Made by a program: the position numbers and the translations under genes | Part shown: one piece after another, positions 41,150 through 64,000 of the stretch | Layout of the letters: each line of letters begins with the position of its first letter | Position numbering within the stretch: the stretch's first letter is position 1 | The notes under the pieces: model-generated | What the model was told of the DNA's origin: nothing | Databases searched by the model: none | Seen by the model: only the letters and a program-made list of their open reading frames with translations | DNA from: Marthasterias glacialis | Lineage: Eukaryota > Echinodermata > Asteroidea > Forcipulatida > Asteriidae | Assembly: GCA_911728455.2 (NCBI GenBank) | Contig: OU452223.1 | Coordinates: forward strand, 7,958,174 to 8,022,173 | DNA length: 64,000 bases | Direction: 5' to 3'

Positions 41150-43971
41150 GTTTGTTTGTTTGTTTGTTTGTTTGTTTATTTCCATTCACACATGTACATA
41201 CATAAACACCGTTTGGTAAAACCCAAACATGGTGCAATACAAGTTAAAAAAAAACATAACCTTGAACAACTAGTACACAATTAAATTATGAATGGGGGTT
41301 ACATCCAGAGAAGGACTAGCCTTCTATAATCGGAGCACCCAAAACTGCTGTCAACAATCACCGTATGGTCACACAATATTTCAATAAAAAAGTAAAAACT
41401 ATAGGTCTGGAAAAGTACACCTTGAGCACAATCTGATGATAATAAATCTCTACACACCAATTATTGCCTCGCTGTTTGAAGACATGAAAAACAATTAAGT
41501 TTCGTACACTCAAAATTCGCATATTTAGACAAATAAAATTCCTTGAGATGTTTCACAAAGGCAATTCTAGAAAAATTAACATAGTTTTTAATATTCAGGG
41601 GTAGAGAATTAATAATTTTGGGCAAAATATATCTATAATTAGCAGATACAACATCCACTCTACAAGAACCGGGTAAATGAATAAGGTTTTGTTGTCTAGT
41701 AGAGTAAGAATGGAGATCTTCATTTAAAGGAAAGAATGTGGGACCACTTAAATTAAGAGGAAGTAACTTATGAAAATAATCATAGTAATGAATAGCATTT
41801 TGAACATTATAAAGATCCTCAAATTTAAGAATTTTAAATTTACAACAACGGGGGACAGTATGAGTGTTGTATTTAGCATGACAAGCATTCCTAATACATT
41901 TGTTCTGTAGTGTAACAAGTCTAGAAAATAAAGAAGGATAAATCTTAATCATACCACCCCATGCTAAAAGACCATAATTTAAACAAGAATTAACCAGAGT
42001 GTAGTAAAGAGCCAAGCTATCTTTAGACCTCAATAGGTTCTTAGTCCTATTAATGATGTAATTAGCTTTGGAAACTTTGTTACACACTGATGAGATTTGC
42101 TCCTTCCAAAGCATGTTTTCATCCGTTTCGAGACCCAAGAACCTTGTGCAGGAAACTTTTTTAAGAACAGCATTTTCCATACATAATACAACATCAGGCA
42201 AGTAAGTTCCCCTCTGCTTGGATGAATAACAAATATAAAACGTTTTTTCAGGATGAACCCTCAATCTGTTGCCCCTAAACCAATCCTGAAGAATCAGTAA
42301 ATCAGTATTTACATTAACAGCCAGCTCATTTAAATCTCTACCAGATGCAAAGAGAGTTGTATCATCTGCAAATAATACGGGCTTTAGGAGTGAACAACAC
42401 AAAGGTAAATCGTTAACATAAATTAGAAATAACAAAGGTCCCAGAGTTGACCCCTGGGGGACTCCACAATTAATAACACGTGTGGCTGATGCAACACCCT
42501 TCACAACAACATACTGCCTGCGATTATCAAGATAACTTGAAAACCACTTAAGTGGTACACCCCGAATCCCATAGTGATGTAACTTATTAAGAAGTAAATC
42601 ATGACTGACGGTATCAAAGGCCTTCTTTAAATCAAGAAAAATACCCAACGAAATATCCGGAGGAGTTTTATTTGTAGCATCAGTTAATCTATTATAAAAA
42701 TCAAGCATAGCATGCGCTGTACTTCTGCCAGGACGAAATCCATATTGGTTCGGAGAAAACAAATTTTCTGATTCAATAAACGAAGAAGCTCTTTTATACA
42801 TAAGTTTTTCTAGAACTTTAGAACAAGTATTAAGTAAAGAAATAGGACGATAATTGCTGGGGTCTTGTACATCCCCTTTTTTAAAAATAGGAATAACTTT
42901 AGCTAATTTGTACATGTCAGGAAAAATTCCTTGGTCAAAAGAAGCATTAAATATACTCGCCAAAGGAAAAGAAGTTAAATCAATAACTTCTTTTAGAATA
43001 TAGTTGCTAATTTCATCAGGGCCAGAACTACTCTTACTTTTGAACTTCGAGACTACCTCAATTATTTCATGAGAGTCCGTAGGACTGAGAAAAAGAGTAT
43101 TAATGGGAGATTGAACAAAATTCACATAGTAATTACAGTCCTTAGTAGCTTCAGGAACAGCCTGACATGTAGTTTCACCAATTGAACAAAAATGGTTATT
43201 AAAAGCATTTGCAATGTCCTTCGGGTCAGTAATCAAACTATTATTCAAAATTATACTACTCAAAGACCCTGAAAAATGTTTTGGACTATGCTTAATCATG
43301 GAATTAAGAACTTGCCAAGTTTCTCTAGCGTTATCTTTTAAATCATTAAGCTTGTTACGATAATAAGATGTTTTAGCAATACGCTTGAGCTTATTGAAAA
43401 TATTATTGTATTTCTTATAAAAAGATAGCCTGATCGAGCTCCTGTTTCTATTAACATAATGTTTTTGTTTATTGTAACATGAAGCCAATAAACCTGAAGT
43501 CATCCAAGGAGCTCTTAATGATCGTCGACGAGAAAGTTTAATTTGTACAAGTGGAAATGATAGGTCAAACGCCGATTGCCAAATTTCATGAAAAACAGAT
43601 AATTTCAGGTCAGGATCCTCTGCTTCATAAACTTGAGACCAGTTAGCAGTAGAAATAATCCTCCGAAAAGCTTGCCGATTAGCAGAATTAAATTTTCTAA
43701 TAGTGCAAACACGGTCCAAGTCAGACTTCGAATCATGACCCTTTTCAAAGGAATAGAGTGAAATAAAATGATCAGAAAGATCGCTTCTGATAAAGGAGGC
43801 CGCTTTTCTATCAACTCTATTAGTAAAAATATTATCGATCAGGGAAAAGGAATTTGAGTTGGGATCAATTCCAGTAGGCCTTAGAATCATTGGAACAAAA
43901 TTATCTGCAAAAAGACTATCAATGAGGTTACTGACGTAATTTCCATATGAGGACTGTTTTCCATAATTAAG
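41150..43971 (-). mobile_element. LINE B: same 5'-truncated LINE, uninterrupted
   Basis: Uninterrupted paralogue of LINE A at the same site in spacer 3/4. The open frame runs 43995-41461: C-terminal endonuclease (SLIDNIFTN), linker, full RT (YRPISLL, FADDTT, GVPQGSTLGPLLF) and a C-terminal CFSCLQTARQ. The first seven or so residues (MSTFTLE) come from host spacer DNA. The 3' tail is (CAAA)n, seen as GTTT repeats at 41150-41176. Because most of the endonuclease is missing the copy cannot move on its own. CR1/Jockey superfamily; the exact clade is uncertain. Confidence 0.9.
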
Positions 43972-44239
43972 CAACTCTAACGTAAATGTTGACAAACAGG
44001 TGGCCCATAATACTCTGTTATTGGCCAGAAACTCCCCTGTTGGCCACTAGTGTACACCAGCAGGTACCTTTAAAAATACCGTAGAAAAAGGACCCCACCT
44101 GCATTACAATATTTACATGTATCTCAGATAGAAGTGACCTTGTGAATTCTTATGGCGTCTAGAACACAACACCATACTGAACTTGCTAGTATTAGTATTA
44201 CTACATAGTACATTACTACAGAGCACGAGTACTTTATGC

Positions 44240-44490
44240 CGATCCCATAGAGTTATATATAAGAACTTGAGGGCGTACAAAACCATGCGACATGGCCCGA
44301 CAAGGAGCATTTTTGACCCTTGGAAAATGGCGCGGACCATTCATTTACACTGGTCACTCATCAGTTTACACAGCAACCATTTTCTAAGTGGACATTCGAC
44401 GCAATTCGCCCATGGTGGGTCAGCGGAGTTTTGTGCATGACATCGCGAGTGCTCCCTCTAGTTGTTATATATAACTCTATAGCCGATCCA
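44240..44490. repeat. Inverted-repeat MITE-like element, spacer 3/4
   Basis: Third copy of the element at 10203, nearly identical to that in spacer 2/3. Confidence 0.5.
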
Positions 44491-44698
44491 ACTTTCGTGT
44501 GAAACAGCCTGCGACCTAACATGCATAATACATTTTATAACTGACCAATTAATAAATTAGCTCAGCCCAACTAAAGAAATGCAAATATTAGCCCATGTAC
44601 GACTAAAGACGCCCACTCGTCAACGCACGACAAACAAATTCGTGCCACGAAAAATCACTTTTGAGCGGCGCATGCGTTGTATGTAAACTATGTACGGA

Positions 44699-45387
44699 CC
44701 ATTGAGCTCCATTAATACTGACTGGATAGGACACGTTGCGCGCCATGCAGAAACGCACGCGTTTTGCAAGAGACTTTTACAAATTCAAAACGTGAGTCGT
44801 CAAACCACTCTGTATACGCAACGCAAACAAAATGAATGAAACTTCGTTTTAGGCTTTGTGAGCAAAACAAGTCCCTTGCTTGCGTGTTTTCATTATGATG
44901 AAGGCGCGGGGGTCAATTTCACAAAGCACTTAGATTCATCCTAAGATGAGTTGTCAGTATTACCACGGTAATTTGCAACGTGACATCACACTTTGCTTAG
45001 CAACTAAGAGTGATTGGCAGTTAAGATCAATCTTAGCTCTTTGTGAAATCGAAGACATTATGCAGATTCAGCATCGAACGTGTGTTGTAGCTGTTTTGAC
45101 CTCAGTACGACCTTGATTTTTTGTCAAACTTAAAAATGAAAAAGTGAACTGCATAGGGCCTAATGGATACAATTAACAATAACTTATAAGTTTGCATTTG
45201 AGCCTTAAGTACAGTAAAGGAAACCCTTTCCTGTACTGAAGGCTCATGTAGTGACGTCATACGCATAATGTCAACAAACCAGCCTTAAACCCTTTAGAGT
45301 GACTATGCGGACCGCGCCGTTGATCATTGAACGTGTACAAACGCACTCGACGTGTCCTATCCAGTTAGTAAGAATGGAGATCAATGG
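44699..45387. repeat. Element with 40-bp inverted ends, spacer 3/4
   Basis: Same element as at 10657, nested foldback at 44914-45051. Confidence 0.5.
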
Positions 45388-45656
45388 ACTGCATCAAGTC
45401 AATTTCACCAAACTCTTCCTAACTTAGGAATCATCCCGAAATTTAAGATGAATAATAGTGATTTGTATTGACATCACACTTTCCTTAGCAATTAAGATTG
45501 ATTCACCTCATTCTAAATAGTGTTCAAATCCTACACAAAGCAATCGTTGCAGTCGAAGATGATCTGCAGACGTCTTTTATTTAAAGTGTTTTTTCTTGTT
45601 CCATTTCAAGATCTCGTATTTCATCTTCTTTTCTCTTGTGACTTGACAGCAAACTT

Positions 45657-53341
<7,685 letters not shown>

Positions 53342-53700
53342 GCCGTATTTTATTACTTTATTGGTTGGTGTGGAGGTTGTATTGTAGTTTACCCAGATAT
53401 TCGAGTTTTATGAAAATAATGATTGCATTTATGTTTTCAGCCAAGAGCAGGCAGTATACCAATCAGCAACAAGGAAGTAATGTTATTGAAAGATTTGTTC
53501 CGTTTTTTTCACTGAACTTTGCACCAACGCTGTTTGACATAACAATAGACATACAATCGAAGGGGGCGTGACGGGCAGTTAACTATATTATAGACCTGAG
53601 TGCTGCAATAATGTAATGCTTCTGGGACGGAATCGAAAGTGAAAGGGACCAGGGTATCCTAAACGTAGGCCTATATGGCTATGTCTTCCCCTAACGTTCA
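53342..53700. other. Truncated 5' flank of RTK copy 4; right edge of the array
   Basis: Homologous to the first 360 bp upstream of copies 1-3. Homology stops at about 53700, exactly where an inserted MITE-like element begins, so this is the right edge of the tandem array. Any promoter elements farther upstream in the other copies are absent here. Confidence 0.55.
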
Positions 53701-53934
53701 TTATTACACGCTTAGTATTGATTCTGCATTCTGATTGGTTAAAATGCTGTCACGTGCATGAAATTGACGCGAGCGTGAACCAGATGGCGGTGAGTGCTTG
53801 CGATCTTGAGTATAGTGCCCAATCGGGCACTATACTCGGACAATTTTTGACTGGTTGTAGCGCCCTCTTCATTATGAAGTTGTGAAAACGTTTCTTTTTT
53901 CAGGGTATATTTTTTGACCGGTGGTGTGTAATAA
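53701..53934. mobile_element. MITE-like element with TTATTACAC ends
   Basis: TTATTACAC at the left and its complement GTGTAATAA at the right enclose 234 bp. Inside, 53808-53837 is a perfect hairpin (GAGTATAGTGCCC, loop AATC). The left inner sequence resembles the element at 2305-2720. No coding capacity. Confidence 0.55.
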
Positions 53935-53958
53935 AACACAATTGGACTGTCATAATTC

Positions 53959-54103
53959 GGTCACTGGATCACGTCTATCCCCCCCCCCTCGGGACTGTGA
54001 GTGACCACATGAGGGTCCTATTTCCCTTGGCCTTCGGCCTCGGGAAATAGGACCCTCATGTGGTCACTCTCAGTCCCACGGGGGCATAGACGTGATCTAG
54101 TGC
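53959..54103. repeat. 145-bp hairpin-forming inverted repeat
   Basis: The arms match closely: GATCACGTCTAT...GGGACTGTGAGTGACCACAT on the left, with the complement on the right, closing on GGCCTTCGGCC, itself a palindrome. Arm differences are small and lie mostly in the C-run. This fits a foldback element or a freshly made inverted duplication. Confidence 0.7.
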
Positions 54104-54415
54104 CCTCATTGCCAGTCCATATTATACTAGATCCTTGGTCGAAAGCACAGGGGCGGGATCAGTGCTTTTCACTAGGAGGCAGGACTACCATGTTTTTAAT
54201 GAATCACATGTAGGCCTACATGTACCTTTATCTTTTAGGGGGGGACTGGAAATATTTGTAGGGGAGCACGTGCCCACAGCTTCCCCCTTGGTTACGACGC
54301 TGTACCCTCCCATACATCTTCCCACCATGACAGCGATGTTGATTTGTAATGATGACTTCTAGAAACTCACACATTATTCACGGTGTAAAGTTCACCTATT
54401 GAGGGCGCGCTTCAT

Positions 54416-55608
54416 GGAACTAGAGCAGAGCCGTATGGCTCTGAACGGTGTAGATCCATCTCGACTCAAAACCGACTCGACGCACGCCATCTCGACTCAA
54501 AACCATCTCGACTCACAACCGTCACCAACTCGACTCAAAACCATCTCGACGCAAAAACCATCTCGACGCATATTAAAGAATTAAAGATAAAGACAAGTTC
54601 GAAAAGAATAGACCAAATAGTTATTTTCAGCTCGGTACTTACTGTAGTTTTTTTTCTTTTCTTTTTTTGGATTTTGAAGGACGATGTGTTAATAATGTGT
54701 TGTCTTGGGATACCATGACAGTCAAGTCTTGAAGGAACGGTGAAATGTCCCAGTTTTTTATAGGAAAACAGGACTTGAAAGAAACTGCCCACGCATATAT
54801 TTTTGTAAATGCAAGTAACGATACACTGTAGGCCTACTTTTAATGCAGATTTGAGGATTTGAAGGTGGTAAAATGTTCTGTTTTTGACCAGTAAACTAGA
54901 TTGATAAGTTACAAAAGAAATTTGAAGAGAAAATATGCTGCATAATAAATAAAGTTTAATCAAATTAAATTGCTTAATAGTTTGTTTAAAAATGTTTGTA
55001 TTTCTTGTCATCATTATAGGCCAATGCATACTTGAGAATTATTAACCTTATTTTAGTATAGGTTTCAATTTGAAATTAAGCCCATTCAAGTAGTCTATAT
55101 TGTAAACAATAATATTGGGTGACTCTTCCAACCCATTGTCACGGTACCTGGGCGTGATAGACTAATCCTAGAAACGTGCCCCATCGTTAATCGTTCTACC
55201 TGTGGGTACCAGGCAACATTAAAAGCAAAAATTTAAATGTTACAATTGTACTTTTGGCAGCCATGGTCAGCGTAAATTTAACCGGTATATTTCACAAAAA
55301 TTCCCTCGACATTTCGGATTTGTTCATTTGAAATAATGTTAATAACGATTACAAAATTTATATTGAAATTTGTAACAACATCTTCATAGACGACAAATTA
55401 TTTTGAACTGAAATGAACAGCGCCATCAATCATAAAGTGCGTTGGTATTGGTGATGCGTCGAGTTGGTATTGCTGATGCGTCGAGTCGGTTTTGAGTCGA
55501 GATGGTTTAGCGTCGACTTGACTTGAGTCGAGTCGGTTTTGCGTCGAGCTGGTTTTGAGTCGAGATGGATTTGAGTCGAGATGACTGCACACCCTCTGAA
55601 CTAGAGTT
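54416..55608. mobile_element. 1.2-kb element ended by inverted arrays of a TCGACTCAAAACC-type motif
   Basis: Positions 54453-54572 hold about eight tandem variants of CATCTCGACTCAAAAC. Positions 55441-55584 hold a similar set in inverted orientation. The sequence outside both arrays also matches inverted (CTGAACGGTGTAG and CAGAGGGTGTGCAG). Between them is AT-rich DNA with one open frame (55029-54535, minus) that shows no domain and low complexity. Long ends built from subrepeats are typical of foldback-type DNA transposons. I do not recognise the family. Confidence 0.6.
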
Positions 55609-55850
55609 GCATGTTTTTAAACCACGAGGTGCTGCGCTGATACGACTATTAGTATTAGTTCTCACTCGTGTATCGCTGACATGTCTGACCCGCAGTATGC
55701 AGTGTCGTCAGATTAAAAATACGATTTTTTTTTAAAGAAGGTATTTCTACTGACTGAGTACTGGTTCTAACGCTGTTCATGGTTTGTCCAAGTTCAAGGT
55801 TTTTTTCTGGGTGAGTCAAAATTTATGTGTTACCATGCGTTGGCCTGGAC

Positions 55851-55923
55851 CTAGCCCCACTCACTAGTGTGACAAGGATTTTTGACATCGGTGTGAAAAT
55901 CCTTGCCACACTAGTGGGGCTAG
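55851..55923. repeat. Palindrome A (73 bp)
   Basis: CTAGCCCCACTCACTAGTGT on the left pairs with ACACTAGTGGGGCTAG on the right, with GGATTTTTGACATC and AAAATCC in the middle. The direct repeat CCTGGACCTAG flanks it and recurs around palindrome B. Confidence 0.7.
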
Positions 55924-55930
55924 CCTGGAC

Positions 55931-56063
55931 CTAGACCCAGTAACTGGGGCGCTGTACTCCTTTTTTGAGATTTTTGACATTATCTGTCGTACTAGCTAGT
56001 ACGACAGATAATGTCAAGAATCTCAAAAAAGGAGTACAGCGCCCCAGTTACTACTGGGTCTAG
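55931..56063. repeat. Palindrome B (133 bp, no spacer)
   Basis: The two 65-68-nt arms meet at ACTAG|CTAGT (55995/55996) with no loop. They differ by about one mismatch and a 3-nt gap. Outer ends are CTAGACCCAGTAACTGGGG and its complement. Such a near-perfect palindrome is young or conserved by its mode of replication. Confidence 0.8.
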
Positions 56064-56268
56064 GCTGGACCTGGTTCATGGGAGTTGGAGCAGGCTTGAA
56101 GAATACTACACCCGTACGGCTAGTCAGCTAGTCAGCTTGTCAGCTAGTCCGGGTTGGTTTCGTTATTGACAGTAATGACACTTAGGTACAAGTAGTAGCA
56201 TGCTTTTTTGACATTTTTGGACACTAGCGTATGACGCCAAAATTCTCGTCGGTTGAACTTTCAAGTTC

Positions 56269-56691
56269 AACAATGTCAAAAATCCTTTGCCAGTGGGTGG
56301 GGCTACCCCCCCCCCCCCCGCCCTTTCCCCCAGTGTAGTTGCGATAGTCGTAAGATTGTGGCAACTACCCAAGGAGAACCACGCCTGCTGCTAAAAAGTG
56401 CTAGTCTGAGTTACTGGACCCTACAAAAGTACAATACAGCGGTCATGACGGTCAATGCTTTTGTTACGCTAACTAGTATGAGGTTCGTTCCGATCTTAAA
56501 AGTATGCTTTTGTGACATTTTGGACATTGTTAATGTCCAAAATGTCACAAAAGCGTTGACCGTTGACGTCGTATTGTAGGGTCCAGTAACTCGGACTAGC
56601 ACTTTTTAGCAGCAGGCGCAGTTCTGGGGGAAAGGGCGGGGGGGGGGGGGGGGGATAGCCCCACTGGCAAAGGATTTTTGACATTGTTGAA
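56269..56691. repeat. Palindrome C (about 420 bp, with poly-C/poly-G arms)
   Basis: Left CAATGTCAAAAATCCTTTGC, a C-run, GCCCTTTCCCCCAG, then GCTGCTAAAAAGTGCTAGTC and GAGTTACTGGACCCTACA; the right side carries the complement of each in reverse order. The centre (56506-56554) is a perfect 23-bp hairpin with loop GTT. The left arm has acquired about 100 extra bases. The G-run at about 56638-56654 could form a quadruplex. Confidence 0.7.
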
Positions 56692-56787
56692 GTTGAAGTT
56701 GAAGCCTGAAGGATTCAACCGATGTCGAAAATCCTTTGCCACACTAGTGAGTAGTGTAGTAGTGGGGCTGTGGGGGGGGGGGGGCTA
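56655..56787. repeat. Palindrome D (133 bp, overlaps palindrome C)
   Basis: TAGCCCCACTGGCAAAGGAT on the left pairs with ATCCTTTGCCACACTAGTG...GTGGGGCT on the right. It shares its left arm with palindrome C and its core (CAAAGGATTTTTGACAT) with A and C. Confidence 0.6.
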
Positions 56788-56799
56788 GCTCGTTCCTGG

Positions 56800-57855
56800 T
56801 TGTTTACAGCACAGCAGCTATGGCTTCCGTATATGCGCGTGTGATGGGACAATATCGTGTCAGCCATGTATTGTGTACTAATCAGCATGGTCATAGAGGA
56901 TTGACAGTGCAAGTGTGTGGATGCGTGCGCATGCTGCGGCGGTAGCTGCGAAACGCCCATATTAAAGGACCTGCTCGGATTAGTCTGTGATGACTATAGA
57001 TTTCTTTTTCGACTCCCAAACTTTAGCCCTCCCAAAATATTGACTCTAGAGGTAGAGCGTAGAAGTCGAACCGTGCCCCCTGCATATTAGTTATTACAGC
57101 CTATAAATGGCATGAATGCAGCCTTGAATTTGTACATTTTTTTTTGATTCAGTGCAGTGCCAATGGGCAAGCAAAGGAACATAGGACTATGTCACCTGCA
57201 TACATAGATAATGTAGATAAATGTTAATAACTTGAGACTGTTTGGGCTTCAAAGTCAATCTGAGTTTAAACGTAACTTCGCAAGTATCCATCTGATTTAG
57301 CTTGATCTTATCAAATTCTGCCTCCATATCAGATCATAAAGAAACCCAAATATTAATTGTGCCGTACATTAGATCAAGCCATTCAATGATTATTGATACA
57401 AATAGCAGTAAACCATGGCGTATTGTGCAACAGTAACACGAGTCATGACCTCTAACCCTTACAAACTCCTTTGTCACCCAGTCTTGTGACATGAATAATG
57501 CATGATTTTGATCCTCATTACCATAATTTGGCCATACCCTTCAAAAAGAAGACGTTCTAGTGATAGGTCTAATGGATTATCTGAGATAGTGCCCTCTATC
57601 TGGGATGGTTCGTGGTTTATAGCGAGCGGTGGGTCCAGCAGTGGATGGACGAAAACAAATAACAGGAATGTCTAGAACCAGTACTGTCACTGTCCTTCAT
57701 TGACACAGGTATGACAGACTGAGGCTGATGTTTTTGACAGTTTTTATTATTTAATTAATGTTTCTTGTAATTTTTGTTCAGTCATCTGGTCATAGACTCA
57801 TGTTTATTGCAATCATAAATCCCTTTAAAAAAAAATGTGATCTTTTGTTTACTAG
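56800..57855. other. Intergenic DNA upstream of URB1
   Basis: About 1 kb with no gene that I can support. It should hold the URB1 promoter and perhaps a non-coding first exon; a plausible donor (ACACAG|GTATGA) lies near 57706, but nothing confirms it. Confidence 0.35.
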
Positions 57856-57867
57856 GCTCCTATCATA

Positions 57868-63125
<5,258 letters not shown>

Positions 63126-63479
63126 GTAAAAAGCTGATTTTCCAAGTCTGTCCCTCTAGATACCTGTTTAGCCACTACATTTGCATATTTACCAGCAGCC
63201 TCTCACACAATAGTGATTTTTATGGGCCCACCCACAATGCCCCAATGCCAGACCGCCATGTTAGCATCCTCTTTTCTCTTAGCAGCAGGCACGGCAACAC
63301 ATATTTTTTAGATGTTGCCAATTTTCATGTTTTATAATGCTTTAAAAAAATTATTTCTTGTAGTAAAGAGATTTGTAATAAGAAACAAGTTATTTTAGTA
63401 GAGCTGTTGTAGAGTTTGTCAGAGATTATCAGTTGATTTTTAGATGAATAGATGCCTGGTGATGAACAAATCAGTCCTA

Positions 63480-64000
63480 ACTGGTGAGATTGTTTTCTCT
63501 CTGGGATGGTCAGTTGCCTCAGGGGACTGCCCTGGGCCCAGTGTTCTGGTCCCGGGCTCGTAGCCCCCCAGGTAGCGTCCAGAGCCACTGTTGCCAGGTG
63601 CTGCGGGTCCCGCTAGTTGTTTTGGCCTTCAGCCCTGGCCAATTCACGCAGGATAGTCCAGAGCAAGGGAGCAAAACACGGTAAAGGCAAGGCCAAAACC
63701 TATATGAGCTCCAAGGATCATAAGGGTAAACGTGGCCAGTGCTCGGACCATAAGACACCCACTGACTCTGCCCTGAGCGAGGGACAATAACTGGCACAGT
63801 GTAGGTCTTTTGACTTCCTGCATGGTTCAGCGAGTACCAACCAAGGCGCCATGGAGTCCCAAGGGGAGCTCGAAAGGGGATCAGTGGACCAACAAACGCC
63901 TGCTCAGGCATCCCTATGCCCAAGCAATCCACTGGATTTTCGGTGGACTCAACTCGGGTCCATTCTAGAAAGAAGTGAAAGAAAGGCAATCATGGTCAGT
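63480..64000. other. GC-richer unrecognised block at the right edge
   Basis: The base composition changes at about 63500 to clearly GC-richer than the flanking intron, with one minus-strand frame open for 156 codons (63989-63519) and shorter plus-strand frames rich in Lys/Gly/Ser. No domain was recognised. An inserted repeat, such as the 5' region of a LINE, is likely, but its far end is outside the window. Confidence 0.4.

Larger units (their letters stand above)
43972..45656. other. 3' flank of RTK copy 4, spacer 3/4
   Basis: Counterpart of 29645-31330 and nearly identical to it. It contains the same two inverted-repeat elements and poly(A) signal. No gene. Confidence 0.5.

Noticed and set aside
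54535-55029. 164-codon minus-strand protein gene
   Set aside because: Low-complexity sequence inside a transposon-like element, with no domain and no start or splice context.
54453-55584. CRISPR-like array
   Set aside because: Units are contiguous imperfect repeats without unique spacers and occur as two inverted sets in a eukaryotic locus.
63519-63989. 156-codon minus-strand protein gene
   Set aside because: It lies in a GC-rich block where long chance frames are expected. The residues are rich in Pro, Trp and Ser with no recognisable domain.

Overview
This is eukaryotic DNA with spliced genes (GT..AG introns, AATAAA signals), AT-rich introns, tRNA-derived SINE, LINE, MITE-like and Ty3/Gypsy insertions. 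The gene content (signal peptide, Ig domains, transmembrane segment and tyrosine kinase in one receptor; a URB1 orthologue) points to an animal. I think a marine invertebrate, perhaps an echinoderm, hemichordate or cephalochordate, is most likely, but nothing in the window fixes the phylum.

Layout. Positions 1 to about 53,700 hold a head-to-tail array of four paralogous receptor tyrosine kinase (RTK) genes, all on the minus strand: copy 1 (1-8335, 3' end outside the window), copy 2 (11614-19975), copy 3 (31331-39603) and copy 4 (45657-53341). I resolved the same 14 coding exons with compatible phases in copies 2 and 3. They total 2214 nt, or 737 residues: signal peptide, three Ig domains, one transmembrane helix, a juxtamembrane segment, a complete tyrosine kinase and a 25-residue tail. 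Copy 1 has a 1-nt insertion in the Ig1 exon. Copy 4 has a 1-nt insertion at the end of the Ig3 exon, which predicts a secreted ectodomain only. The paralogues are mosaics of one another, and variation between copies 2 and 3 is concentrated in Ig1.

Mobile DNA gives the array a relative clock. The spacer between copies 1 and 2 has an empty site. The spacers 2/3 and 3/4 carry the same 5'-truncated LINE at that site. In spacer 2/3 that LINE is itself split by a 5.28-kb Ty3/Gypsy LTR retrotransposon whose two 592-bp LTRs look identical by eye. The order is therefore LINE insertion, then duplication, then LTR element insertion. Smaller elements (MITE-like repeats, a tRNA-like remnant, (CAAA)n arrays) recur at the same place in each copy.

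From 53.7 to 56.8 kb, just outside the array, lies a dense cluster of palindromic elements. These include a MITE, a 145-bp hairpin, a 1.2-kb element whose ends are inverted arrays of a 14-16 bp motif, and several nested palindromes that share one core sequence.

From 57.86 kb to the right edge are the first four recognisable coding exons of a plus-strand gene for the nucleolar ribosome-biogenesis protein URB1 (NPA1). Its introns hold a TTAA-flanked MITE, a tRNA-Leu-type SINE and a roughly 295-bp (TTTA)n microsatellite.
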